Position numbers and translations under genes: made by a program. Below the pieces are notes generated by a model that was not told the DNA's origin, searched no databases, and worked only from the letters and a program-made list of their open reading frames with translations. This document shows, piece after piece, positions 1-5,688 of a stretch of DNA of 7,101 nucleotides. Within the stretch, counting starts at the first letter, position 1, and the number at the start of each line of letters is the position of its first letter. The stretch is from NCBI GenBank assembly GCA_040902925.1, contig JBBDWJ010000079.1, positions 1-7,101 on the forward strand, in the 5' to 3' direction. Source of the stretch: JBBDWJ01 sp040902925 (GTDB taxonomy: Bacteria; Acidobacteriota; Terriglobia; Bryobacterales; UBA6623).

Positions 1-51
1 GGCTTAGCGGTTCAGGTCACCAGTGCGGCTCGAACGGCGGGCCACGTGTGC

Positions 52-56
52 GAGGA
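52..56 (+). promoter_or_regulatory. Ribosome binding site of the PqaA-like gene
   Basis: GAGGA lies 7 bases before the ATG at 64. It supports this start over the in-frame GTG at 46, which has no purine-rich sequence at a proper distance. Confidence 0.55.
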
Positions 57-63
57 TGTTCGA

Positions 64-1548
64 ATGTCCCTTACCGCGCCGTTTCGCCCGGCATTCCCCG
101 CACCGATTTTCATTGCTCGATCACGTCGGCCTGCGTTCCTTTCCGTAGTGCTCCGGTTCGCTATCGCGGTCTGCGTGGCCGCGAGTCTGGCGTTCTCGCA
201 GCAGCAGAGGCGCACGCCGCTCGATGACTATGTCGAGGCGCCCGACAGCGCCTATGAGTTTCATCTTGTAAAAACCCTTCCCGGCGACGGCGCCACGGGG
301 TTTGTGGTCGAGATGACCTCACAAACGTGGCGGCAGCCATCGGAGGTCGATCGAACGGCGTGGAAGCATTGGCTGGTGATCTACCGTCCTCATGAAGTGG
401 CCCACTCCACCGGACTGCTCTTCATCGGCGGCGGGCGCAACGACGGCGACCCGCCCGACAAGGCGAACGACGATTTCAGCAATATCGCCAAAGTCACCAA
501 ATCGGTCGTGGCCGAGTTGCGCATGGTTCCCAACCAGCCGCTGACCTTCGCGGGCGATGATTTCGGGCCCCGCGTCGAAGATGAGCTGATCGCCTACAAC
601 TGGAAGCTCTATCTCGACTCGGGCGATGTGAACTGGTTAACGCGGCTGCCGATGACCAAGAGCGCGGTACGCGCGATGGATACCGTTACCTCGTTTCTGG
701 CGGGCGGCGAGGGCGGCGGTCACAAAGTCGACCGCTTCGTCGTCGCCGGCGGGTCAAAGCGGGGTTGGACGACTTGGACTACCGCCGCGGTCGACAAACG
801 CGTCGTCGGCATCGTGCCGATTGTCATCGATCTGCTGAACATCAAACCCTCGTTCATACACCACTACCGCGTTTATGGGTTTTGGGCTCCGGCGGTCAAC
901 GATTATTTTCGCGAGGGGATCATGGACCGCATGAACGAACCGCGGTTCGAAGACTTGCTCTCGATCGTGGGGCCGTATTCCTACCGCGAGCGTTACACGA
1001 TGCCGAAGCTCATTCTGAACTCGGCGGGCGATCAGTTTTTCCTGCCCGACTCGTCGCAGTTTTATTTCGACAAGCTCCCGGGCGAGAAGCATTTGCGCTA
1101 CGTGCCGAATTCCGACCATTCGCTGCGCAAGACCGACGCGATGACTAGCCTGATCGCGTTCTACCACGGGCTGCTGACGAACACAGCGCGCCCGGAATTT
1201 TCGTGGCGGTTCGGCGACGATGGCTCGGTGCGGGTCGAGACGGCTGCCGCGCCCAGCGCGGTCAAGCTCTGGAAGGCCACCAATCCGAAGCACCGTGATT
1301 TCCGGTTGGAGTCGGTAGGGCCACTTTACGATAGCGTCGCCCTGAAGCCGGAATCGGACGGCTCGTTTGCGGCGCGGGTTCCCGAGCCCGCAAGCGGCTG
1401 GACAGCGTTTTTTGTGGAGCTAACTTACCCGAGCGGTCTCGAAAAATTTCCGTTCAAGTTCACGACACCAGTGAAGGTCATTCCCGATCGCTACGCGTAT
1501 CCTGAACCGGTGCCGGGCAAGACCAAGGTCGGGCCGCAGAAGCAGTAG
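64..1548 (+). CDS. PhoPQ-activated pathogenicity-related (PqaA-like) exported alpha/beta hydrolase
   Basis: The 494-residue product matches the PhoPQ_related family, named after Salmonella PqaA and built on an alpha/beta-hydrolase fold. Its substrate is not known to me. Seen: a hydrophobic stretch at about residues 25-45 ending AFS before a QQQ run, which looks like an export signal with a long arginine-bearing n-region. A nucleophile elbow GGSKRGWTTW puts the probable catalytic serine at 231. The segment SAGDQFFLPDSSQF follows with an Asp near 323, and VPNSDHSLR supplies the His near 352, completing a plausible Ser-Asp-His triad. The C-terminal ~100 residues are beta-rich. The ATG at 64 is chosen because GAGGA lies 7 bases upstream. 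An in-frame GTG at 46 would add six residues, and a later GTG near 148 would give a shorter signal peptide. It is the only plus-strand gene and converges with the isomerase gene. The family call is firm; the activity is inferred. Confidence 0.88.
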   Translation: MSLTAPFRPAFPAPIFIARSRRPAFLSVVLRFAIAVCVAASLAFSQQQRRTPLDDYVEAPDSAYEFHLVKTLPGDGATGFVVEMTSQTWRQPSEVDRTAWKHWLVIYRPHEVAHSTGLLFIGGGRNDGDPPDKANDDFSNIAKVTKSVVAELRMVPNQPLTFAGDDFGPRVEDELIAYNWKLYLDSGDVNWLTRLPMTKSAVRAMDTVTSFLAGGEGGGHKVDRFVVAGGSKRGWTTWTTAAVDKRVVGIVPIVIDLLNIKPSFIHHYRVYGFWAPAVNDYFREGIMDRMNEPRFEDLLSIVGPYSYRERYTMPKLILNSAGDQFFLPDSSQFYFDKLPGEKHLRYVPNSDHSLRKTDAMTSLIAFYHGLLTNTARPEFSWRFGDDGSVRVETAAAPSAVKLWKATNPKHRDFRLESVGPLYDSVALKPESDGSFAARVPEPASGWTAFFVELTYPSGLEKFPFKFTTPVKVIPDRYAYPEPVPGKTKVGPQKQ

Positions 1549-1557
1549 ACGCTGGTT

Positions 1558-1618
1558 CCGCGCTGTGTACGCGCGGTGGGGTGGCGACGGCAATCCGGTG
1601 TCGCCGCCTTGCCCCACC
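1558..1618. terminator. Overlapping hairpins between convergent genes, candidate bidirectional terminator
   Basis: Two inverted repeats are visible in the 79-base gap between the two converging genes. The first is CCGCGC (1558-1563) with GCGCGG (1571-1576) around a 7-base loop. The second is GGTGGGG (1575-1581) and GGCGAC (1583-1588) pairing with GTCGCC (1600-1605) and CCCCACC (1612-1618), with an asymmetric internal loop. Their arms overlap at 1575-1576. No T-run follows on either strand, so this is not a canonical intrinsic terminator. The position between converging genes is the main argument for a role in transcription ending; a dispersed repeat is the alternative. Confidence 0.4.
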
Positions 1619-1627
1619 CCGTCGGTT

Positions 1628-2479
1628 CTACTTACGCAAGCCCTCCAAAAGAGCGATCGCTTCCTTGATGTCGGCGCGCTGCGCCTCGCCAACGATCTCG
1701 CGCTCGATTGTGAGCGGCCCCGTGTAGCCGATCTCTTTCAGCTTGGCGACGAAGCGGTCCATCCCGACATCGCCCTTGCCCAGCGGGGACTCCGAACCGA
1801 GGGTGCCTTCCGCTTTCGGCCAGGTACCGTCTTTGCAGTGCACCGTTTCGACCCACTCCTTGACGACTTCGAGCGCCGGCAACGGCTCACCCGAACCGTA
1901 AAGAATCATATTGGCGGGGTCAAAATTCACACGCAGATTCGGCCGGGCGACGTCTTCGATGAATTCCTTGAGCACCGGCGCCGGCTCCTGGCCGGTCTCG
2001 AGCGCAAAGCTCTGGCCGTTCTTCGCGCAGTAATCGCAGACGCGCCGCACCATATCGCGCACAGCGATGTAGTCGGGGTGGGCCGCATCTTCGGGGACAT
2101 ATCCGATGTGCGTCGCCAGAGCAGCGACGCCGACGCCTTTCGCGAAATCACTCGCTTCGTACGTGCGTTTTTCGCGCTCTTCGCGCGTACCGGGCGGCAG
2201 GAAGCCAACCGTCTTCTGTACGGTCTCGACATCGGCGTAGCTCTCACCTTTGTAAGCCGGGAATACGGTGACGACGGTGACGCCATGCTTGTCGAAGGCA
2301 TCCTTCCAAGCCTTTTGCGCGGCGGACCCGATGTCGGCCGTGCCGTGAACGCCAAGCTGGCCGCAGCTCACGCCAAGCGATTTCACTGAGCTGACGATCG
2401 CATCGGGCGAAGCCTCGACGCCAAGCTCGCCGCCTGTCCAAAACATCACGCCGACCTGCAAAGGTTGTAGCTGAGCCAT
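1628..2479 (-). CDS. Sugar phosphate isomerase/epimerase-like TIM barrel protein
   Basis: The 283-residue product belongs to the xylose-isomerase-like TIM barrel / AP-endonuclease-2 superfamily (the IolE/hydroxypyruvate isomerase group). These are usually metal-dependent cytosolic enzymes that isomerise or epimerise sugars and keto-inositols. Probable metal ligands sit at the expected strand ends: Glu161 in FALETGQE, Asp187 in VNFDPANMI, His214 in ETVHCKD and Glu259 in LTIERE. His124 in LATHIGY is a further active-site candidate. The length is normal for the family. The ATG at 2479 is preferred to an upstream in-frame start near 2530 because AGGAGG lies 4 bases before it and the family homology begins just after. 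It follows the Gfo/Idh/MocA dehydrogenase by 122 bases on the same strand. That pairing is recurrent in inositol and sugar catabolism, so a shared pathway is likely. The exact substrate cannot be read from the sequence. Confidence 0.87.
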   Translation of the reverse strand: MAQLQPLQVGVMFWTGGELGVEASPDAIVSSVKSLGVSCGQLGVHGTADIGSAAQKAWKDAFDKHGVTVVTVFPAYKGESYADVETVQKTVGFLPPGTREEREKRTYEASDFAKGVGVAALATHIGYVPEDAAHPDYIAVRDMVRRVCDYCAKNGQSFALETGQEPAPVLKEFIEDVARPNLRVNFDPANMILYGSGEPLPALEVVKEWVETVHCKDGTWPKAEGTLGSESPLGKGDVGMDRFVAKLKEIGYTGPLTIEREIVGEAQRADIKEAIALLEGLRK

Positions 2480-2483
2480 GAAT

Positions 2484-2489
2484 CCTCCT
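2484..2489 (-). promoter_or_regulatory. Ribosome binding site of the isomerase gene
   Basis: The minus strand reads AGGAGG followed by ATTC and the ATG at 2479. This perfect Shine-Dalgarno core fixes the start and excludes the longer reading frame. Confidence 0.7.
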
Positions 2490-2501
2490 ATGTATCCAGT
2501 G

Positions 2502-2525
2502 AGGACCGGTACTCGTGCCGGTCCT
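2502..2525. repeat. Perfect 8-bp inverted repeat upstream of the isomerase gene
   Basis: AGGACCGG and CCGGTCCT flank an 8-base centre. The repeat sits 22 bases before the isomerase ATG and inside the spacer after the oxidoreductase gene. No T-run follows it on the minus strand, so it is more likely an operator, an RNA-stabilising stem or a processing site than a terminator. This is an inference from position and symmetry. Confidence 0.5.
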
Positions 2526-2572
2526 GCCACCCGGGAGCGGGTTGTCTTTAAGAGCTAGAGCCGTTGATACGG

Positions 2573-2591
2573 CGTTCGAACGGACGCGTCC
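2573..2591. repeat. Two abutting perfect 10-bp palindromes
   Basis: CGTTCGAACG (2573-2582) and GGACGCGTCC (2582-2591) share one base and lie 11-29 bases beyond the oxidoreductase stop codon. Both are exact palindromes. They could be protein-binding sites or part of a 3' structure. No function can be assigned from the sequence. Confidence 0.4.
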
Positions 2592-2601
2592 TGACGTTCC
2601 C

Positions 2602-3612
2602 TCACGGTACGATTGGTTTGCCGTCCAGGTCGCGCGAGGCCCGCATTGCCAGTGTCATCTTGGTGGCGATGGCGGAATCTTCGGGACGGCAGTTTTCCGG
2701 CGCCTGCCCGCTTTCACACGCGTCGGCGAAGGCGCGCAACTCGGCTTGGAAGCCGTCGATCTCGGGCAGTTGGGCCTCTTCGGCCTTGCCATCCGCACCG
2801 TAGAGCGTCAGGCGGCGGAGGCCGGAATGAAAATCGAGCGTGCCGCCCTCGCAAACAATCGAAAACTCCATCGAGAACGGATACGCGGCAGGATGGTGCC
2901 AGCCGCCCGAGATCACCACTGGCGCGCCGTGCGCGTAGTGCAGCCGCGCCTCGACGATGTCGATACCCTTGTCCAACTCCTCGACGCCGATTGCGGTGAT
3001 CGAGTCCGGCTTGCCGAGCAGGTGCTGGCAGAAATCGAAATCATGGATCAGCAGGTCAAAGACCCCGCCGCCGCTCTTGTCGCGCTCTTTGAGCCACTTT
3101 CCCCAGGCCGGAGCGGCGCACTTGCGGCGGAACGTGGCGGCTTTGACGGCTCCCAGCGCGCCCGAACGGACCTTCTCGCGGGCCGCGGCGTAATCGGGCC
3201 AGAATCGCAGCACCTGCGCCACCATCAGCACCTTGCCGGCTTTCTTTGACGCGGCGATCATCGCGTCGCACGCCTCGCCCGTCAGCGCCATCGGCTTTTC
3301 GACCAGCACATGCTTGCCGGCGGCCAGCGCCTTCATCGTCAGCTCGGGATGGAGATAACTCGGCACACATAGATCGACGGCCTCGACGTTCGAGTCAGCC
3401 AACAGATCGTCGAATTTGCGGTAGCGGGCGGCTTTGCCGAAATCCATCGCCTGCCCGGGGCGATCGAGATTGCCCTGAATGGAGCTCAAGTCCCCGGCGA
3501 GCTTCTTCTCATCCTCGCTGCAAATCGCGGCCACTTCCGCGTTCGGAACGCTGCCATAGGCCTGCAGGTGCGTGCTGCCCATGAAGCCCAGCCCAACGAC
3601 GCCAACCTTCAA
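2602..3612 (-). CDS. Gfo/Idh/MocA family NAD(P)-dependent oxidoreductase
   Basis: The 336-residue product is a typical member of this family of cytosolic sugar, polyol and inositol dehydrogenases. The N-terminal Rossmann domain opens with KVGVVGLGFMGSTH (GxGxxG near residues 7-12), which binds the nicotinamide cofactor. The EKPMA motif places the conserved catalytic Lys at 106. GGVFDLLIHDFDF carries the usual Asp186 and His190 of the substrate site. The C-terminal half (about 125-330) is the alpha/beta substrate domain. The reading frame is open to an ATG at 3720, but the start is placed at the TTG at 3612. AGGAGG lies 6 bases before this TTG, the first residues then match the family, and the extra 36 residues would overlap the promoter region. 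It is the first gene of a probable two-gene unit with the isomerase. The specific substrate is unknown. Confidence 0.9.
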   Translation of the reverse strand: MKVGVVGLGFMGSTHLQAYGSVPNAEVAAICSEDEKKLAGDLSSIQGNLDRPGQAMDFGKAARYRKFDDLLADSNVEAVDLCVPSYLHPELTMKALAAGKHVLVEKPMALTGEACDAMIAASKKAGKVLMVAQVLRFWPDYAAAREKVRSGALGAVKAATFRRKCAAPAWGKWLKERDKSGGGVFDLLIHDFDFCQHLLGKPDSITAIGVEELDKGIDIVEARLHYAHGAPVVISGGWHHPAAYPFSMEFSIVCEGGTLDFHSGLRRLTLYGADGKAEEAQLPEIDGFQAELRAFADACESGQAPENCRPEDSAIATKMTLAMRASRDLDGKPIVP

Positions 3613-3618
3613 TGCTGT

Positions 3619-3624
3619 CCTCCT
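3619..3624 (-). promoter_or_regulatory. Ribosome binding site that fixes a TTG start
   Basis: The minus strand reads AGGAGG, six bases, then TTG at 3612 followed by the codons for KVGVVGLG. The perfect core and spacing decide for the rare TTG start of the oxidoreductase gene. Confidence 0.75.
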
Positions 3625-3646
3625 GTGTGATTCAAGCGTGCTCCCA

Positions 3647-3676
3647 ATTATGCGAGTCCACGCCGGGGGATGTAAA
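3647..3676 (-). promoter_or_regulatory. Candidate sigma-70 promoter of the oxidoreductase gene
   Basis: On the minus strand a -35 box TTTACA (3676-3671) and a -10 box CATAAT (3652-3647) are separated by 18 bases. Each matches the consensus at five of six positions. A start point about seven bases on would give a leader of roughly 30 bases, ending in the AGGAGG and TTG start. A second -35-like TTGACG lies further upstream (3699-3694). The promoter is inferred from sequence alone. Confidence 0.5.
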
Positions 3677-3684
3677 GGACTCGC
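3652..3684. promoter_or_regulatory. 8-bp inverted repeat embracing the promoter, candidate operator
   Basis: GCGAGTCC (3652-3659) and GGACTCGC (3677-3684) form a perfect inverted repeat with a 17-base spacer. One arm abuts and shares a base with the -10 box; the other lies directly upstream of the -35 box. The half-site centres are 25 bases apart. This layout fits a dimeric regulator that would block RNA polymerase. The regulator is not encoded in the window. Confidence 0.45.
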
Positions 3685-3695
3685 CGGATCCGGCG
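3682..3695. promoter_or_regulatory. 14-bp perfect palindrome upstream of the -35 box
   Basis: CGCCGGATCCGGCG is an exact palindrome starting six bases upstream of the candidate -35 box. It overlaps the distal arm of the neighbouring inverted repeat by three bases. It may be a second regulator site; it also tends to fold as a hairpin, but no T-run makes it a terminator. Confidence 0.4.
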
Positions 3696-3774
3696 TCAAC
3701 CGGCGTATCTCCGTGCACAATCCGGGAGCTGCCGGCGTGGTGAATCCAGGAAACGCGGAGGATCTGAGTCGCCG

Positions 3775-4014
3775 TTAGCCTCGAGTCAACAGTTTCAAAA
3801 ACTCGTCATTGCTGAGACCTGCCTGGCGGATGATGCTTTTTACGATATGGGCGGGCAGAGTGAACCGTTGATGACAAGGCACGGTTACTCGCCCAGCAGT
3901 GAGAGGGTGTTTGAGTTGTACGTGAGACCCAGTTGTCTGGTGAACGCACCAGCCACCCCGCTCAAGAGCTCGCACCACTTGGCGGGGCTTCAGGTTTCCC
4001 AACCTGGGCGGCAT
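3775..4014 (-). CDS. hicA: HicA-family toxin (mRNA interferase)
   Basis: The 79-residue product has the double-stranded-RNA-binding-like HicA/YcfA fold signature. It opens with KPRQVVRALERGGW, followed by TTGSHVQLKHP with the catalytic His at 31, a beta strand GRVTVPCHQ, and LPAHIVKSIIRQAGLS at the end. Family members cut mRNA when free of their antitoxin. The ATG at 4014 shares one base with the stop of the upstream antitoxin gene (TAATG). No Shine-Dalgarno sequence precedes it, so translation is probably coupled to hicB. An earlier in-frame start near 4119 would add 35 residues that lie inside hicB and lack family resemblance, so it is rejected. The residue after the catalytic His is Val where many HicA have His or Arg, which is unlikely to matter. 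The length is normal and the gene looks intact. Confidence 0.85.
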   Translation of the reverse strand: MPPRLGNLKPRQVVRALERGGWCVHQTTGSHVQLKHPLTAGRVTVPCHQRFTLPAHIVKSIIRQAGLSNDEFLKLLTRG

Positions 4015-4280
4015 TAGTTTTGCAGGCTTACTCTCAACTCTTCGACCACCGGTTCGTCCGTGGAAAAGGGATCTTGTGGTATCGCCTGGCCGTCTTTCAG
4101 AAGCCCGGCGATGTGGCACCGAACCGCGTCAGCAGCCATCTCCCGCGCTTCTGCCATCGTCGGTGCGTAAGTGATGACCTCAGGAAACGCCGGTACGATG
4201 ACCTGGAAACCACCCTCGGCAAGCCGCTTGTAGACGACCGTGAAACCGTACTCGACGCCGTTAGTGCCGTCAGTGTGCAT
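4014..4280 (-). CDS. hicB: Short HicB-family antitoxin
   Basis: The 88-residue product has the HicB partial RNase-H fold. It runs YGFTVVYKRLAEGGFQVIVP, then AFPEVITYAPTMAEAREMA with the conserved Pro and Thr, then a helix ending in LLKDGQAIPQD. It neutralises HicA by binding it. There is no C-terminal helix-turn-helix or ribbon-helix-helix domain, so this is the short type and self-repression by direct DNA binding is not evident. It precedes hicA and overlaps it by one base, opposite to the E. coli hicA-hicB order. The ATG at 4280 is the only plausible start; no strong Shine-Dalgarno sequence precedes it. The pair sits between an M14 peptidase gene and a sugar dehydrogenase gene, with no functional link to either. 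Confidence 0.83.
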   Translation of the reverse strand: MHTDGTNGVEYGFTVVYKRLAEGGFQVIVPAFPEVITYAPTMAEAREMAADAVRCHIAGLLKDGQAIPQDPFSTDEPVVEELRVSLQN

Positions 4281-4310
4281 GGAAGGCTACGAAAGCCCCT
4301 TCTACCGAGT

Positions 4311-4337
4311 CTATCACCACGCCTGAGGGACCTATCA
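4311..4337 (-). promoter_or_regulatory. Direct repeat TGATAG, possible hicBA control site
   Basis: On the minus strand TGATAG occurs twice (4337-4332 and 4316-4311), exactly 21 bases apart, about two helical turns. It lies 31-57 bases before the hicB start. The first copy overlaps a -35-like TTGATA; the second overlaps a weak -10-like GATAGA at 17 bases spacing. It could be promoter and operator of the toxin-antitoxin pair. The repeat is short, so chance is possible. Confidence 0.28.
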
Positions 4338-4383
4338 AGGCCGGGAGCGCCCATCCATTCGTCGCGACAAGCGGCCTCGCATC

Positions 4384-5568
4384 TTACTCGCCGACGGTTA
4401 CCGTCAGCCACATCGCGCGCACCAGTCCCGCGCCGAAATCCAGACGGTCCTGGATCGTGGGGCGCCGGCCGAGCTTGGGATTGAACCCCACCATCTGCTC
4501 CATCAACATCGCTGGAATGCGGCGCTCGTGGAATAAGCCCTGGTTCACCGTCATACGCCCGGGCTTTCCCGGTGTCGTGGATGAGGCGGCATCGCGCGGT
4601 TCCGGGCGCGTGGGATGGAAAGTCGTTCTTGCCACGAGCAGCTTCCGGAACCGCCCGCTGAGCTCGCGATACTCAACCGGACCTTCGAGGTATTCCGACG
4701 TTTCGGTGTTGTGCAGCGACAGGAACAAGTGGACCGGTCTACCCGAGTCAACCCAATCGAGGACCGCCTTTCGCTGAGCGGCGATCTCGGGCATGAGGTT
4801 CTCGTTTACGGCGTCCCAGTTGCGGTTGAGATCATAGCCATGAGCGTTGAATCGAACGCCGCCCCGCGCGACGCCATCGGGATCGGCCATCGGGAAGATT
4901 TTGAAGACCGTCTCGCGGCGTATCCGCACTGCTTCGGGTGCGTCGGATAACACATAGCGCACCGCGCCTTCTCCGGCCCACGAGCTGCCCGTCTCCCAGG
5001 AGTGTTGGCGGAACATCAGCCAGACGACTTTCTTCTCCTCGAGGGGCACTTCCGGATCGGTGACGGTGAATAAAGGCATGTCGCGGCCGTCGACCGTTTT
5101 GCCGGATACTTCCTGTCGAAAGTGCGGATGTTGGCGGGCTTCGGCGATCAGACGCGCAAGATGGTCGTTTGTGTAGGGCGGGACATGGGCGATCCAGACG
5201 CGATCCTGCTCGGGAGTGAAACGCAGCCGCAAGCGGATCTCTTTGTCGTCCCACTCGACGGACTCGAAATGACGCCAGTTGCGGTCGTCGTAGCTGTAGA
5301 CCGGATAAGTGTCTTTGGAAACAGCGTGGCTGCCAGGTTGGTAGTTGTATTCGCCGACCAGATCGACGAGGTCGAGGGTCAATTCCTGACCCTTCGCGCC
5401 GTCGATACGGAAGTAATACCAGTTGGCTTGGCGATTGCGGCCATCCTGGTCGGACTCGCCTTCTACAGGGCATCGGGCGTGGTTTGGCGTGACCCATTCG
5501 ACGTTGCCGAGACTGCCGCCAACGAAGTCGGTGTGAAGCGTAGCGGCGAGTAAGAGCAACGCGAACAT
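4384..5568 (-). CDS. M14-family zinc carboxypeptidase-like protein
   Basis: The 394-residue product has an N-terminal beta domain (about 14-130, starting TDFVGGSLGNVEWV) of the kind found in cytosolic-carboxypeptidase-like M14 proteins, then the catalytic domain (about 133-394). Visible active-site residues are zinc ligands His189 and Glu192 in RQHSWET and His286 in SLHNTE, the substrate-binding pair Asn248-Arg249 in DLNRNWD, and the general base Glu357 in MLMEQMV. All are present, so the enzyme looks competent to remove C-terminal residues; its natural substrate is unknown. Residues 2-12 are hydrophobic (FALLLLAATLH) and look like a short signal peptide, so it is probably exported. The start is uncertain. 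The ATG at 5568 fits the usual family beginning, but a GTG at 5622 would add 18 residues with several Arg and give a more normal n-region. Neither has a clear Shine-Dalgarno sequence. It follows carB by 113 bases. Confidence 0.87.
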   Translation of the reverse strand: MFALLLLAATLHTDFVGGSLGNVEWVTPNHARCPVEGESDQDGRNRQANWYYFRIDGAKGQELTLDLVDLVGEYNYQPGSHAVSKDTYPVYSYDDRNWRHFESVEWDDKEIRLRLRFTPEQDRVWIAHVPPYTNDHLARLIAEARQHPHFRQEVSGKTVDGRDMPLFTVTDPEVPLEEKKVVWLMFRQHSWETGSSWAGEGAVRYVLSDAPEAVRIRRETVFKIFPMADPDGVARGGVRFNAHGYDLNRNWDAVNENLMPEIAAQRKAVLDWVDSGRPVHLFLSLHNTETSEYLEGPVEYRELSGRFRKLLVARTTFHPTRPEPRDAASSTTPGKPGRMTVNQGLFHERRIPAMLMEQMVGFNPKLGRRPTIQDRLDFGAGLVRAMWLTVTVGE

Positions 5569-5667
5569 GAGTCTGTGGAACCTATGGAGAGGGCCGTCTC
5601 TCAACGTGTTGGCCCGCGGCACGCCTTCTAGTCTTCAGGCTTGGCGCAAAACTCCGCCGCCTCGAGA

Positions 5668-5681
5668 AGTCTAGCCGAAGC

Positions 5682-5688
<7 letters not shown>
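5668..5688 (-). terminator. UUCG-capped hairpin at the carB stop codon, candidate terminator
   Basis: On the minus strand AGTCT, a bulged G, AGC, the loop TTCG, GCT and AGACT form an 8-bp stem with one bulge and a stable tetraloop. The carB stop codon lies in the 5' arm. The following bases TCTC are only weakly T-rich. A terminator or a 3'-end stabilising stem after carB is plausible. Confidence 0.35.

Noticed and set aside
1565..2389. Long plus-strand open frame of 274 codons opposite the isomerase gene
   Set aside because: It is antisense to a gene with clear family motifs, its translation has no recognisable domain, and such open frames are common in GC-rich DNA.
2515..3249. Plus-strand open frame of 244 codons opposite the dehydrogenase gene
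   Set aside because: Antisense shadow of a confidently identified gene, with no family resemblance or ribosome binding site.
4338..4377. AGGCCG / CGGCCT inverted repeat after the M14 stop codon as a terminator
   Set aside because: The loop is 28 bases, the arms only six, and no T-run follows on the minus strand.
3933..4484. Plus-strand open frame of 183 codons across hicA, hicB and the end of the M14 gene
   Set aside because: It crosses three minus-strand genes with clear homology, and its composition is Arg/Pro/Ser-rich as expected of a shadow frame.
5591..5615. GGGCC / GGCCC inverted repeat upstream of the M14 gene
   Set aside because: Only five paired bases with a 15-base loop, expected by chance at this GC content.
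5623..5640. Apparent palindrome GCCTTC...AGGC upstream of the M14 gene
   Set aside because: Only four outer bases pair; the inner part is a direct repeat of GAAG on the minus strand, not a stem.
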